The position numbers and the translations under genes were made by a program. The notes under the pieces were generated by a model, which had not been told where the DNA came from, made no database searches, and was given only the letters and a program-made list of their open reading frames with translations. Positions 36,358-49,149 of a DNA stretch of 64,000 nt are shown in pieces (position 1 is the first letter of the stretch; each line of letters starts with the position of its first letter). The DNA is from Isoperla grammatica (taxonomy: Eukaryota > Arthropoda > Insecta > Plecoptera > Perlodidae). The stretch covers positions 14,266,832 to 14,330,831 of the forward strand of contig OX246741.1 in the NCBI GenBank assembly GCA_945910005.1, read 5' to 3'.

Positions 36358-36607
36358 GGTTTTGTCCTTCAAATTTAGTTATTACCCCTTATCGTCCCGA
36401 AAAGGATGTATGCAGTACTTGAGATATAAACCCCATGGTTCACGGATACAGGTATATTATTAGTTATCACTATTTGGGTCTCCTTATAATAAGTGATGAC
36501 ATTTTCATCAAATGATTGCAAATAAGCTGACAGAAGGTATTCAATTCATTCCACAAAAGAGCTGATGCTGTCACCAATGTGGGCGGGAGTAACATGAGCA
36601 TGTGTCC

Positions 36608-36867
36608 TAGAGATGGGAATTTTGGACCGAACGGCCCGAAAGCCCGGCCCAGCCCGGCCCGACCCGACTTTCGGGTCGGGTCGGGTTTTTTAAGTTAGCT
36701 TCGGGCTTCGGGCCGGTATCGGGCCGAAGCATTGTAAGTTCTGGCCGGGCCGGGCCAGGCTTTCGGGCTTTCGGGCCGAATGTCGGGCAGGGCCGGGCCG
36801 GAATCATCATCTTTCGGGCAAATTTCGTGTCGCAAATTTCGCACCTTTCCCACAAACTCGCATCTCT
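36608..36867. mobile_element. GC-rich insertion with hAT-like ends, full only in duplication copy 1
   Basis: Begins TAGAGATGGG and ends GCATCTCT. The right flank is ACGTGTGC, the same 8 bp that precede TAGAGATGGG in copy 2 (in copy 1 that flank has mutated). The interior is a degenerate run of CCCGAAAG/GGGCCGGGCC motifs. Copy 2 keeps only TAGAGATGGGAAT joined to CTCTA, as after an internal deletion. Confidence 0.6.
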
Positions 36868-36899
36868 ACGTGTGCGTTCCTGGCCTTATCCGACTCCCC

Positions 36900-37283
36900 G
36901 GCGTGCGGTTAGCTGGCTCTACCTAGCGGCGAAACTTGGCACCAAGCGCGAGTCTACGCCAAGGTCCACTAGATCGCTAGTAGCGTGCGCGCAGCGCGCG
37001 TGTTTTGAAGTTCGACGAAACCCCGCCAGGGGACTTGGTGATCCTTGGTCTACGCTAGCGAGACGGTCGGGTCGCGCGGCGAGAAGAACCAACACTTCAG
37101 TGCGAGTGCGAAGCGAGCGCGGTAGGTTGAAAGCCTGTCCCAGTGTTTGTGTTTGTTTGTATAGCCTAGTGTCATTAGGGGTGCAGGACTTCGATGCCCG
37201 CTGCTTTATAGGTATCCTTGGACTAAAGTGTGCGATCGTGTGCCATTCCTTCTGTGGATACGCGGACCTTATTTCATCCTAGG
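36900..37283 (+). other. CpG-rich block ending in a donor-like site (candidate noncoding first exon)
   Basis: GC- and CpG-rich relative to its surroundings and nearly identical to 49150-49533. It ends TCATCCTAG|GTGAGT, a strong splice-donor match. Both copies keep an open frame (..GVQDFDARCFIGILGLKCAI..), but with no known domain and Arg/Ser-rich composition typical of GC-rich noncoding DNA. It might be a promoter plus 5' UTR exon of a gene lying elsewhere. No downstream acceptor or exon was identified. Confidence 0.3.
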
Positions 37284-39179
37284 TGAGTGTTAATTAAATA
37301 TACCTATTTTTTACAACGTGCGACGGTTGGGTTGTGTTTATGAATGCTGGCGGCATGGCCAGATGGAGCTAAATTTAGGGTGAAGTCATTTGGGTGCGGG
37401 TAGCCTGCAGTCAGAAATAATATCCACGTATAAATCACAAAATAATCACAAGCAAACAATTCACACAGAATAATTTGAACCATAATAAAGTGAAATGTCA
37501 CTATAATTAAGAAGGATTTTACAATTTTAGTCATAAACAACGCAATAACTTGCATGGGAAACGGTAGACGTTAACAAGTTTGTTTGGCAATACTGGTATT
37601 ACAGCGTTGACCTACTGTGTCATATTATTGTTGAGAATACAATGGGGAGTCAGCGTTAATCTGATGGTCAAACGTCAAACAAGACAACATCCTTTCTCAT
37701 ACATCCTACTGCTTTGTTTGTGTATGTCAGTTATACGACTACACCGTACACAAGTTAGCCAAGACTTTAATTAAGTAGTTTGTACAGGTAGGTAGGTAAC
37801 TTGTGTGACAGTAAGCAAAGTGTTCAGAGTAATTACAGTTTGAAATCTGCTACTTTTCTCGGTTAATGACGGGTAATTATATTACACATGGTACGTAGGC
37901 TAGCTGACAGTTCGTGCTACGTCGAAAACAGTCGTTCACGACATCATCCAAGTAGTCTTCATTATATTTATTAGGCTCGTAGGCGTAACTAACACTTTAT
38001 ACGATAAACTGGGAGCCAGAATAATCGTGGCATGTTTATGATAACTCGGAATGATTGATAAGTACAAAACTGATTTTGAGTGCAGAGCAGGGCCATATTT
38101 ATATTCCTATTTCAAGATGTATGTAAATAAAACGTCACTCTTGTGCTTTTAGTAAACAAAATCGCCCCATCAATGTCTGTAATGACGGGTGGTTTAGGGC
38201 TCAGAGGGGGGTGTGGCTGTAGGGTGCCTTACCATAACAAAGAAGGGGTCTGTCAAAATACGTTTAGGCGCATTTTAATCTAGCTATGAGATTATAACAG
38301 CCAGCTGCTAAATCACGGCGTAAAATTGCTTCGGTGATAACAGATTGCACTCGGCTTGACCCGTGCTGACTTGGCTAATAACTAATAAGTTTTATCAGCT
38401 CAGCCTTATCAATGTTAGATATTGATTGGCCTGATCTGAGTCGTAATTACATTTATTGTAATTTGGCACAGCGATAAAAATCAATTCTCTCACTGCTGAT
38501 TATGTAAACAAAACAAACGAAGCATTCTTTCATAAATAATGCATCAGATAATAGTATAATGCTGTGTAATAGGCTAATGTTCCGAATATACATTCAGAAA
38601 TGTGTAGACCTCTATTCTAATTTAATTTGCTAGGAAGCGGGATTTAAAATCTTGGCATTGTGTAGGAATCAAAGCGAAGCAAAAATGAGAAATCATCAGT
38701 CCTTACAATTCGTGACTCAAGACCAAAGTTTGTTAGGGATGATGACGAAGTAAATCGAAATAATCGTAATTTACATTCAGATTCGTTTCTCATACAAACT
38801 TTGCAACCAAAACGAATAATTATCTCCTTTTTGTATTTCTTTGTTCTAAGTTGCGTTCACGATTAAAATATGTTGTGGGTGAAATGTAAATAAAGGTATC
38901 TTTCAGCTGTACGTTTGCTCTCGTAAAAAAAAGGAAAAACGCTATAAAGCTATAAACGGGAAGTTACCCAAGAGTTTAGGTATACGCCTGTTTGTCCTTG
39001 GATAACATCTAATCGATTGTTAGTTTACTATCTCTGCCTGAACTGAAGTGTTTATGCACCCCACCAAACCACGAACGCATTGTGTTCCCAAAAAGATCAA
39101 CCATCTAAACAACATTGTATTTTTTATTGTGTAAAAGAACATTAAAAATGTTGATGCACAGCTACTGAGAATTAAATGT

Positions 39180-39470
39180 AAGTTAGATGGTTTAGCGGTA
39201 ATACGCGAGACTCTTATACGACCACCGTCAATAATGACTGAAGATTTTATTTTGATTGTTTTCCTCAGTCATAAAGCCACCTTCTGCACAGGCCACGTGC
39301 TACGCGGCATGTATTAGTGACGCAAACCTAACTTGATTCAAGGTGCAGTTACAATTTAGTTTCATTCTGCATCACTACTGTTAGCACGTTACTTGGTATC
39401 AGGTACTTATCCAGTGTATAAGAGACATGAGGTGAATGCTGGGTTTGAGTCGTACACAAACATCCTTGAA
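39180..39470 (+). repeat. tRNA-derived SINE interrupted by about 150 bp
   Basis: The head TGGTTTAGCGGTAATACGCG and GACTGAAG..CCTCAGTC part at 39187-39275 and the GAATGCTGGGTTTGAGT part at 39432-39450 match the family of 40872, but are separated by unrelated sequence. Copy 2 has a partial equivalent from 51468. Confidence 0.5.
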
Positions 39471-40659
39471 TATTAAACTCCAGAGTATCTTACTGATAAT
39501 ACGAAATAGGCATGTGTAATTTAAAAAACAAACAATGACAAGAACACACGAGTTTAGCGTCAGGAATCTTTGGTTCTATATATGCACTTCCGTACTGCAT
39601 TCTGAAGTTGGTCAACCTTTCTTTTCAACCCGATGAAATTTCCTTTCAATGTCTAGACAGGAATCCAGACCAAGATTTTAAAGGGCTGATAGCATATCCT
39701 AAAGCGTAAACAATCTTTGGTTGCGATGAAGGGGTTTAGTTCATTATTTCAACTCACTCTCACTTGCTGGCGCGCCAGGTCTAGTCCAGCTCACCGCGGG
39801 GGTTGTGTTACAGTTACAGGAATGAATGCCTCACTGTGAAGACGCACTACTTGTTCGTAGTTATCGAAATAACCTTTATAAATATTTTTACTGTCGAACT
39901 GTATATTCCCCTAATTAAAGCCAGTCTGTAGATGCGCGAACCTCGTTCTAAAACGATCTGTGATGTGTTTTCTGGCTACGGTCCGAGCTTAGGTGCTGGT
40001 GACGCGCGCCGATGTAAAACAACCAATTTGAAGAGGAACATTCCTTGATAATTACATCTTCAACCTCCACTCGACTGAGCCGAGCCGAGGGCTTCTTGCG
40101 TTGCGTAACCCTCAGTTCTATCTAACACTGGCCGTGTGTGTATGTGTGTCGGCCCACAAACAGGGTGGTAGATATATTTACATATCGTCAGCAGTCGAAG
40201 GGAGGTTATGAAATGTAAGACATTCTTCAAGGGAGTATCATGGCATGTGATATAAACGTTGTCCTTACACCTATCAGTAACAATCTGTTATTTTAAAACT
40301 TACTGCGATTTATGAATAGTTACAATTTTTCGAAGAATTTACAGGTACACAAGTTTTATCTGAACTCTGAAGTGCCTCTCAACGAATGACTGACTACTTG
40401 TATGATACCGATTCTTGCTGTTTTACGGTTCTGTTATTACAATCATGTTATTCGAGGCAATGAGGGGTGATATTAAGCCGTATTATTATAGTATTATTAT
40501 TATTACGTATTATTATAGAAGATTCGAACCCAAGCATCACCAACCGCGTGCGCCACGCTTGTAGGCCTAACTACGTATATATTACGATGTTAGGACTTGG
40601 GCAGAAATGTACGAAATAGTCTCAGCATTCTCTGAATATGAATGAGATAAACCTCGGGG

Positions 40660-40740
40660 AAAATGTTTGTCAGGATTGCCGGTGGCCGGAATCGAAGCGA
40701 TAATCTTCCAAATTAGAATGTTGCGTGTTATGGGCGGCTG
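40660..40740 (-). repeat. SINE fragment, minus strand
   Basis: GATTGCCGGTGGCCGGAATCG followed by GATAATCTTCC and TTGCGTGTTA is a diverged reverse copy of the SINE head. It lies about 130 bp before the full-length plus-strand copy. Confidence 0.55.
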
Positions 40741-40871
40741 GTTATACTTGATATCAATCTACGCAGTTCAACGTAAAATCATTGCTGGAATAGTATGCAG
40801 GGGATTGAGCAGTCACTATTTGTACCAAACCAGTCTACCGAGGCGAGTTGCGTCAAAACATTGTGCGTCAC

Positions 40872-41147
40872 CGATAGAGGTGGCTCAGCGGTAAGACGCG
40901 AGACTCTAATTCGGGAGGTCGCCGGTTCGATTCCGGCCACCGGCAGTCCTGACTGAAGGTTTTTTCCGAGGTTTTTCTCAGTCGTAAAAGCGAATGCTGG
41001 GATTGAGTCATACTAACAGCCCTCGGACAATCCTTCCCAACTATCCAAACACCCCAATAACCTAGTTAGTCACCTGAAGAGGGGCACATCAGGTAAAGCT
41101 GGTGTGCACCCTAGAACGGGTATTCCTACCAAAAATTATTAATTATT
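40872..41147 (+). mobile_element. Full-length tRNA-derived SINE with 12-bp target duplication (copy 1)
   Basis: The head has an A box (GGTGGCTCAGCGGTAAGACG) and a perfect B box (GGTTCGATTCC), then a body (GAATGCTGGGATTGAGTC..) and an AT-rich tail ending AATTATTAATT. The 12-bp duplication ATTGTGCGTCAC lies at 40860-40871 and 41148-41159. This defines one full SINE unit of about 276 bp. Other copies: 4443, 33445, 45620, 53191. Confidence 0.88.
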
Positions 41148-42496
41148 ATTGTGCGTCACGTTTTCCAACATATTCTCAGAATGGTTGTCAAAAGAGCCCG
41201 CATATTGCATGGATCTATGCTCATTGCCCATGTGCGCATCAACTGCTGTCTTTAACCAGGTGTGCACGTATTTATACAATCATTTACCTTTTTTATTGAT
41301 GTGACACCTTCTCGAACTAAGACATAGTTGTGCTTTTCCGATTACTCTCTTGCACGGTATCATCAGTAATGAACTTCGAATGAAGTTTCAAATCAATAAT
41401 TAGTTTATGGACATGTGTCGTATACCGGTACAATGACTGGACATAATAATTACATCCATGTAGGTATTATTGCTTCAGTAGAACACTTTTCACCCTAATG
41501 GTTATGTAATTAGGAGGCTGGCTATACTCAGTGATTGGTCCAATTGAATTGCCAATAAATGTTATTGGTAGAAGCGGAGATAATCGGCTTTATAGTCCTA
41601 ACCGAGCCTGTCCTATTAATGGTCGTAAAAGTACAATTATTTTTCTTAACCGAAGGCCAAGGACATAGCCAACATGGATTAGAGTGAATACAACCTCATG
41701 AAATTAAAATGAATGAATCGTTGAAATAATAGTTGTCTAGTTGTGTTTGTAAAACGTTTTATTGCTTGCGGGTGGCGACAACGCAAACACTAATTGTATT
41801 TGTGTTTAGAGTTTATTTATTTACATTTATACGACACCATAAAGATATGATTTGTTGTTATTGTACGTTTTCACAAACACATTTGATTTGTAGTCAATCT
41901 CTTTGAATTTTGGAGCATTTCAAGAATGTTCGGCAGAAATACAAACTCACTACTCACTACTTGTTTTAATTGAAAACCTTGAGAATTCAATTCATGCTAT
42001 TTTTAATATGAAATTCCGTATCAAAACTGTGGGATTATGTGAATATTATCAACATCTATAAATATTCTAAAAAAGAATGCAACATTTTGAACTATTTGTT
42101 CAAGCATGTAACTTGTCCTTAACATGTCAATCTGTTTGTGGGATTAATTTCTTCCGTGATTTGAATAATTCAAACATGTCCTTTTCTAAATAACATGGAT
42201 TTAAAAAACTTGTGATCACGTCAAGTTTTTAATCATCCACAATGGCTTCTAATCATCATGTTGTTTGGATACGAACAATTACCGATACTTGAAAAAGCGC
42301 CCATTTTTAACTAGGACATCTTGATTACCCACACAATTTTGAAATATAATAACTAGTAATAATATTCATCACAGCTGGTCATCGTAACATAGAAAGACAT
42401 AATGAAACAGTGACCACTAAGGCGAGAATCGCAAGGTAGTGGCACCACCTCGCGTTAAAAGTTAACGGTAAACGGGCCGGGTGATGTTGCTATTAA

Positions 42497-43003
42497 AGGG
42501 GTTCTCACCCGCTACACCAAAAAAATATGTTTAACTAAGGCTAATTAGCTATGAAATTAGCGACTCAAAGACAAAGAATCGGGTTCACCATAATCCGGGA
42601 AAAAAATATCAAAGTTAGTGATTTTCGAGCTAGGTCCCATCGGCGAAAATCTCCCATAAGAAATAGCATTGGGACGACCTGTATGCCTTGGGACCTTAAA
42701 GGATTCTGCTCCAAAAAAAAAATGATGTAATACTTTTCGCTGCGTCTTTCTTTTCTGCGCATTTCGTATATTTTGGTTTTGTAATCGGAGCTTCCGTTCA
42801 GGTACAAAATAAAGATGTGTAATCGGGTGCTCCATTTTGTTTTGAGCGTTGCTGTGCACATCCGCACTTCCAGTCACGCGATAGTCGGAGGAGGGGAAGG
42901 GAAGGAGGAGGGGCAGGCAGCACGTGTGTAGTCAGTCAGTCAGGGTCACGGGTTTGCATTGCATCGTCTCGTAATTGTAACACTTTGCGTATCATATTTC
43001 TCG
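42497..43003. other. Unique spacer between duplication copies
   Basis: Not shared with either copy's flank. Overlapping minus-strand frames at 42557-42877 show no recognised domain. GGGAGGAG-like purine tracts at 42890-42920 precede the P2RX7-like frame. Confidence 0.5.
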
Positions 43004-43363
43004 ATGGCTACTGCTGTGTACCAGTTTGAGCCCGAATATTCTGCAGAAGAATTGGCAGAAATAGAGAAAGCCAAAGAGTCTATTGAAAGTATTAGCGATG
43101 GCGATAGGAACAATAAGAAAAAATGGTGCAAATTTGACGAATGTTCAGTTATGCACACAGTCGCCGAATGTATTTTTTGTGTGAAAATACCGGCTGTGAG
43201 AAGTATGTTAGAAGACAACGTGTGCATTATGGACCACCAAATATTTGATAACTTAATTTTGATTTCATACTAATTGCAACTGAAAGAAGTAAAAAGAAAT
43301 CGTATTCTATCGAACCAGTACCAAACAATTTATGGCGGCATTTAGCGTACCGACAGTTTGTGT
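43004..43363 (+). pseudogene. P2RX7 C-terminal ('ballast')-like domain protein, frameshifted and cut by the gap
   Basis: The frame from ATG at 43004 (an in-frame ATG also at 42959) gives MATAVYQFEPEYSAEELAEI, then KKKWCKFDECSVMHTVAECI, FCVKIPAVRSML and CIMDHQIFDNL, stopping at 43273. The layout xYQFEPxY near the start, then WCxxxxCxxMxTxxEC-xCC..CIxxHxxF, is that of the small Cys-rich proteins related to the vertebrate P2X7 C-terminal domain. The expected following motif LAYRQFV appears at 43342-43362 but in another frame (frameshift between about 43246 and 43270). Two usual Cys positions are Phe here (KFDEC, ECIFC). The gap truncates the rest. It is a decayed copy, an assembly error, or an exon boundary I cannot see. 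In invertebrates such domains form multicopy families with unknown roles. Confidence 0.6.
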
Positions 43364-43563
43364 NNNNNNNNNNNNNNNNNNNNNNNNNNNNNNNNNNNNN
43401 NNNNNNNNNNNNNNNNNNNNNNNNNNNNNNNNNNNNNNNNNNNNNNNNNNNNNNNNNNNNNNNNNNNNNNNNNNNNNNNNNNNNNNNNNNNNNNNNNNNN
43501 NNNNNNNNNNNNNNNNNNNNNNNNNNNNNNNNNNNNNNNNNNNNNNNNNNNNNNNNNNNNNNN
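43364..43563. other. Assembly gap (200 N)
   Basis: Exactly 200 N, probably a standard-size placeholder. It sits at the left junction of duplication copy 2, so the junction itself is not readable. Confidence 0.99.
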
Positions 43564-43886
43564 CCCCAGCCTCCGAACGGAATGGGGGATGAATCAATCA
43601 AATGGATATTTATTGGAGAAACTTTATCGTGGGTGGATTTGTTATAATGATATAGATGTTATTAATAATGCACAGTATCCAGACATTAAATTGACAGTGT
43701 TCTAGGGGTCAAGGCGCCCACCCGCGGCAAATGAGAGACCTGGTTTCGATTCCCAGTCGCGGGGTTGGGTTTTTAATTTCTAGATTTCACAACAAGAACT
43801 CATCATCGTCCACTAATTTCATTGACGTAACCCAATTAAGTGAAGGCAAGACAATACGGAACGGAATGTCCCCGTGCCCTCTGTAT

Positions 43887-44176
<290 letters not shown>

Positions 44177-44747
44177 TGTGTGATTGTAATCTCATCAATG
44201 CTCACGGTGTGGTACCGTTACACGTCACTGTTGGAGCGGAGGTCACTCCAATCGAGTGCAGATGCACTCACGTCGGAATGCACAGCTGGAAGTACGTCAC
44301 AAGGCGTCGTTATGACGTCATAGGGGGGGGGGGGGTCAGAGCCCCCCGCGGAAGAGTTGAGAGTATTGTGTAGTTTTGGAGAGTCTATGCACGTGGTAAC
44401 CATTTGATGAGACAATATGGATGTAATTTCTTTTTGTTTTTAAATTATTTCAAAACAGTTTCAATTATAAATCAAGAAGCCATCTTGTGCCCTACCAGGA
44501 TGATGACGACATCTAGGCCTATGTATCTCGTCCCCTTTTCAACAGTGGCGTAATGAAGGGGATAAACTGTGTTGCGATAGCAAATAGGCGACTTAGAACC
44601 TGAATTATGATCTCTGGATAAATATTTAGTAAGCTACTTCCTTGTTTTATCCATGTAATCCAGGCTTCCCATTGGTTGTTGCCTTGGTGAAAACAAGTTA
44701 GTATATCTGACTAAATTTTGATGCGAAGTTCATAATACCGGGCCTGA

Positions 44748-44870
44748 GACTTCGAGCAAAATCAATTAATTCAAAATCAACTTCGAGCAAAATCAATTAA
44801 TTCAAAATCAATTTGGCGTAAACTAACTTCGAGCAAAATCAATTAATTCAAAATCAATTTGGCGTAAACT
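44748..44870. repeat. Short tandem triplication, copy 2 only
   Basis: AACTTCGAGCAAAATCAATT occurs three times, with the trailing AATTTGGCGTAAACT in two. Copy 1 has a single equivalent near 32695. Confidence 0.85.
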
Positions 44871-45619
44871 AAAGTGTCCGTTATAAAAGATTTCTAGCAT
44901 GTCAATGTAGATATAGCTGTCTTGTCACGTCGTGTATGCCAATAGCTAGCCTGGGGTTCGATCCCCGGATAACGCGCATGGATCGGTGCTGAACGTGTAT
45001 CAGTATAGACACATGGGCGACACTTTGGGTGGGCCAGGTGCCCAATTGCTCATCAGTGTCAAGTTAGGGCATCCACAATCTACAGGTGGGCGCGACAAGT
45101 GAACGTTCCGCCTGGGTTGGCGTGAGACGCGGCTCAAGGTGACATATCGACGTCACTTCCGGTCAGCTTGTTTGGATTTTGATTTCAAGTTTTACTTGTT
45201 CTTTATTTATGCAGAAAAAAACGGCAATTTAACCGTGAAACAAATTTTAAGAGTAGGTGTGATGTGTTTCAGGAAATACAGGGGAGGGCATACTTGTCGG
45301 TAAACAAAAAATATTTTGGATGAATCCCTGCTATACAGCTGGAATTCGTCACCTTCTGAAACTCCTTCAGATGACGAACTGTAAGATAAGATAAGATAAG
45401 ATTGTGTTTATTGAGCTTCACCAGCTATTATTGTCGAAGATATACACTCACAACTTATTATTACTATCAATTAAATATACATATACTAACAATTTCTAGG
45501 TTTATTTTACTTTAAATACTTTATCATTACTTTCTGTATTACTTTTTATTTACTTTAATCTAAGTAACGTATATTTGGGCGTTCGGATAGTTAGAAGAAA
45601 TGTCCGATGGCTATTTTAT

Positions 45620-45762
45620 AGGACTCAATCCCATCATTCACCAATTGTGACTGAGGAAAACTTTAGAAAGAAATCTTCAGTCGTAATTGGCGGTGGCCGA
45701 AATCGAACCGGCTACCTCTCGCATTAAAATGCCCCGTGTTACCGCTGAGCCACCTCTGTCGG
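45620..45762 (-). repeat. tRNA-derived SINE 5' part (copy 2 of 33445-33597)
   Basis: Same reverse SINE head, with GCCGGTTCGATTTCGGCCACC on the minus strand. Confidence 0.7.
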
Positions 45763-47164
45763 TTCTTGGCAACACTACGATATTGCTCAGACGATACCAA
45801 AACCCGTCCCTGTCCATAAGGATAAACCAGAATATTTGGTTATCCATCCATAGCCATTTCGTAACATTTCTGATTTGAGGCATTTCAACATAATCGTAAC
45901 TTTCAGGCACGCCGCGCGAAACTTGTTTTGGAAACCACATCAAATTTCATTGTTCACTAGACTCGAGAGGACGTATTATATTCCTGACTTTCATTAAGGT
46001 GAGGTTTACCATCTTTATTTCAGCCTCAAGAATTTTGTTTTACATAGGGGCCAATATGCACTTTGACTTGACGAGTCACAACATAATTAGCGTGTAAACA
46101 TTTGTGTTAACTGTATTTTTAAGACGTTTTACAAATTATTTGTTTTTGCTTCAAATTTTAAAATTTGACACCTACTTTCAATTCATTTTTTTTTTTTTAA
46201 TAACTTGAATAATAATTTATTGAGAACGATTTGGGAGCAGTATAAGATACAGTGGCCCAATTCGTTCAAGAGCGTTCCGGTACAAATTACACCCTGAATT
46301 TTGACGTTTCTTCTGACCTTTTTTCTGGTCTCAGGCAAAGTTTTGCCCTTAATTAGACCTATTATATTCGCACCATTTTCAAAACCTTACAATAAAACAC
46401 ATCAAAACCAATTTCCTCGCAACGTAATACGTAAATTATCTCGTTGGAAACACTATACCAGAGCTGTCATCCCAAAAGGCGCAAAAACCCTCCCCCAAAC
46501 ACGAAACGAAAACATCCCTCTTCAAAAAATGACAAGTTGTTTGTGAGTGACGGTCACAAGTCAAATTCCTAGGGAGAGGTCTGTGGGGGGGGGGGAGGGG
46601 GGAACAGTGGGGCTCCTGCTCATTACAAGCCTAAAGTGCACCCCGGGGGTCCGAGGCATTCTGAACTTCAACGGGGGGCGCCCATGCATCTACAACGCAT
46701 AAAGTACACACACGTCTGCCAGCTGCGTGCCCCCCCCCCCCCCCCGCATGGACGCAGCTTCGCATCAAGGTCATCTGAATCCCCTGGCGGGATCTCGTCG
46801 AACTCTAACCCAGTCCACTATGTTTGTTCAAATGGATCACAAATCAATTGATCTGTCAAAAGAAACAAATTATGACTCAAAAAAAAAAAAAATAACAATT
46901 TGTAAAGAAGTTTGGGTCGTTCTATTCTAATCTATTCTAACTATATTTTAAAATGAAATATTGTGTCATATCACATTGTAAAATAAGATGCATTTACATA
47001 ATAATGCGCTATTTTGTAGAGAGATCCATAATGGAGATTTGGATCTTATTCAACGACCTCATGCATATACTTGATAGATTATATACTTAACGCGAGCTGC
47101 TGGCGGAGATTTAGTGCACCATGGCTCGTCGTACTAGAGATGGTCACGTGACGCGTCTTACGCC

Positions 47165-47601
47165 CAGTGGCGTATACAGGGGAGGGGGGAGACTGGAGCC
47201 CCCAGATTTAATTATACTCTGCGAATCATCTAAATTTATGCAAAAAATTGAGTAGATTTACATATTGATTTCTCTATTTGCTAAGTCAGAAACCACTCCC
47301 GTATAGGAGAAATTCTTAAGTTGTAACAATGTAGTAATTTTATTTAATATTGATGGTTAAAATTATTTTGAAATCGTATTTGGCGCCTTTGTAACCCGTA
47401 TCCCGTTCAGCAAAGCACCTTAACCTCTTCTAAAACAACTTAAATCATACGGATTTATAAAAAATGCTTGCGGCGCTATTGTTGTGAGGGGCATCCATCC
47501 CCCCCCCCTATTCCCAATTGTGTCGTTTGTTGAGCACCATTTTGCAATTATATTCTACTCTGGGCAGCTTCCCCCGAAATATATTCCTGCGTACGCCACT
47601 G
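47165..47601. mobile_element. hAT-like element in duplication copy 2
   Basis: CAGTGGCGTATACAGGGG at the left, TGCGTACGCCACTG at the right. Partner of 34952-35384. The left flank is CTTACGCC. The right flank has an extra CGGAG before TCACGCC. Confidence 0.7.
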
Positions 47602-48750
47602 CGGAGTCACGCCCTTCGTCGTCATCGTGCATGAGTTCAGTAAGAACAAACTGGTGCGTGCGTGAGTGGATAATGAGTGGAGTGACAAATTGTTCACGCT
47701 TGTTGTATGACCGAGGTTTATTCTGTGTTGTGAGATCTCCGCGGGTAACTCACATATACATATATACCGACCGACCAGTACGTAACTTGTAACATACACG
47801 TCGATACATGTGCGGGGGGTCACTTTAACACTCTCGCCCTTGTTGGGGCCCTTTGCATGTTATGTGTCCATCGGACAATAGTTAAGACATTGTGTTGCAA
47901 ATTTATAGTGTTCCCAGTTTCAGGTTTTAATCATGCAGACTGGCTACAAGGTTGGTTGGTATACTGATGTGAGGGAGTGGAGTGGGGGTATGAGTTATGG
48001 GGATAATACAACATAATAATAGCCATCATCAAGGTTATGGGCTCTGTTGTTCCCACCTACGATCAAATATTTTTTGATGATGATTAAAGTCAATGTTAAA
48101 CATTTCTGTGGTTTGATGGTTTGAAATGGAATATATTATGTACATATTCAGTTGCCATTTTAATTTGGATAGTACCCTAACTCTTTACATAGCAAGCAAC
48201 CCTAATCACAGTTTCTGCCTTCGTCAGAAATGTATATTTTATGTTACATATACATTAATTTTCTCCGTAGCTTCGACCTTCGAGCTGTTGCGGTTTTGGG
48301 TCTATTCTTTTGCTCTAGTAAAACGTGAAATAATACAGTAAGGGCAGTATGATCAACTATGATTCTATAATCTTGCAAAGTGTTTCGGGGTAGGCATTCA
48401 ATTAAAAAAAAGTTTCCACAATACTAAGTACAGTTAAGTATACAATTTTAACAACATACACAATATGAAACAATGTGTATAAGAATATGGAGCCCTTGTT
48501 TCACAAATAATAACCGTGCTTCACTACTGCAAAATATAGACGATACAATGCCTTGTTGTCTGTTGATGATGTGCAAAAACCTTAGTAAAGAAATCAAATC
48601 ACTTACGAGTTATGAATTATAATATAAACATAGATCAATCATCCAAACTAAAGTAAGGCCAATGCTCCTTCCTTCATCAGAATACTAACTGGGAGATGAC
48701 TCAACTCATGATTAGACCAATTCAAATAAAACTCTCGAAGTAATACCGGT

Positions 48751-48846
48751 CAGCGACCGCAGTATCTCATGCGGTAGGGGCGCAGGTCCTAAGGGTAGCC
48801 TATGTATCGTAGGGACCTAGGTTCGAATCCCGCGCACAAGGTATGG
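48751..48846 (+). repeat. tRNA-derived SINE head (third type, copy 2)
   Basis: Partner of 36276-36357, with the B box GGTTCGAATCCCGC better preserved. Confidence 0.5.
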
Positions 48847-49149
48847 GTTTTTTGCAATTGTCCTTCAAATTTAGTTATCACCCATTATCGTCCCGAAAAG
48901 GATGAATACAGTACTTGAGATATAAACCCCGAGGATCACGGATACAGGTATATTATTAGTTATCACTATTTTGGGTCTCCTTATAATAAGTGATGACATT
49001 TTCATCAAATGACTGCAAATAAGCTGACAGAGGTATTCAATTCATACTACAAAAAGAGCTAATGCTGTCACCAATGTGGGCGGAAGTAACATGAGCACGT
49101 GTGCTAGAGATGGGAATCTCTACATGCGTTCTATGCGCTACGTTAGCGG

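Larger units (their letters stand above)
31619..42496 (+). repeat. About 11-kb segmental duplication, copy 1
   Basis: Collinear with 43564-54806 in direct orientation from CCCCAGCCTCCGAACGG to GTGATGTTGCTATTAA. The left limit is unknown because the partner begins at the assembly gap. Within it: SINE-like elements, a hAT-like element, a MITE, a GC-rich insertion and a conserved CpG-rich block. No protein-coding gene was recognised. Confidence 0.95.

Noticed and set aside
36607..36855. Proline/arginine-rich minus-strand ORF
   Set aside because: Lies wholly in the GC-rich degenerate repeat; absent from the duplicate copy.
37580..37774. 64-codon ORF identical in both duplication copies (also 49835-50029)
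   Set aside because: Identity reflects a nearly unchanged DNA block; no domain or initiation context was seen, so it is not called a gene.
40877..40946. tRNA gene (good A and B boxes)
   Set aside because: The fold lacks a proper anticodon arm, and the sequence is the head of a SINE with target duplications.
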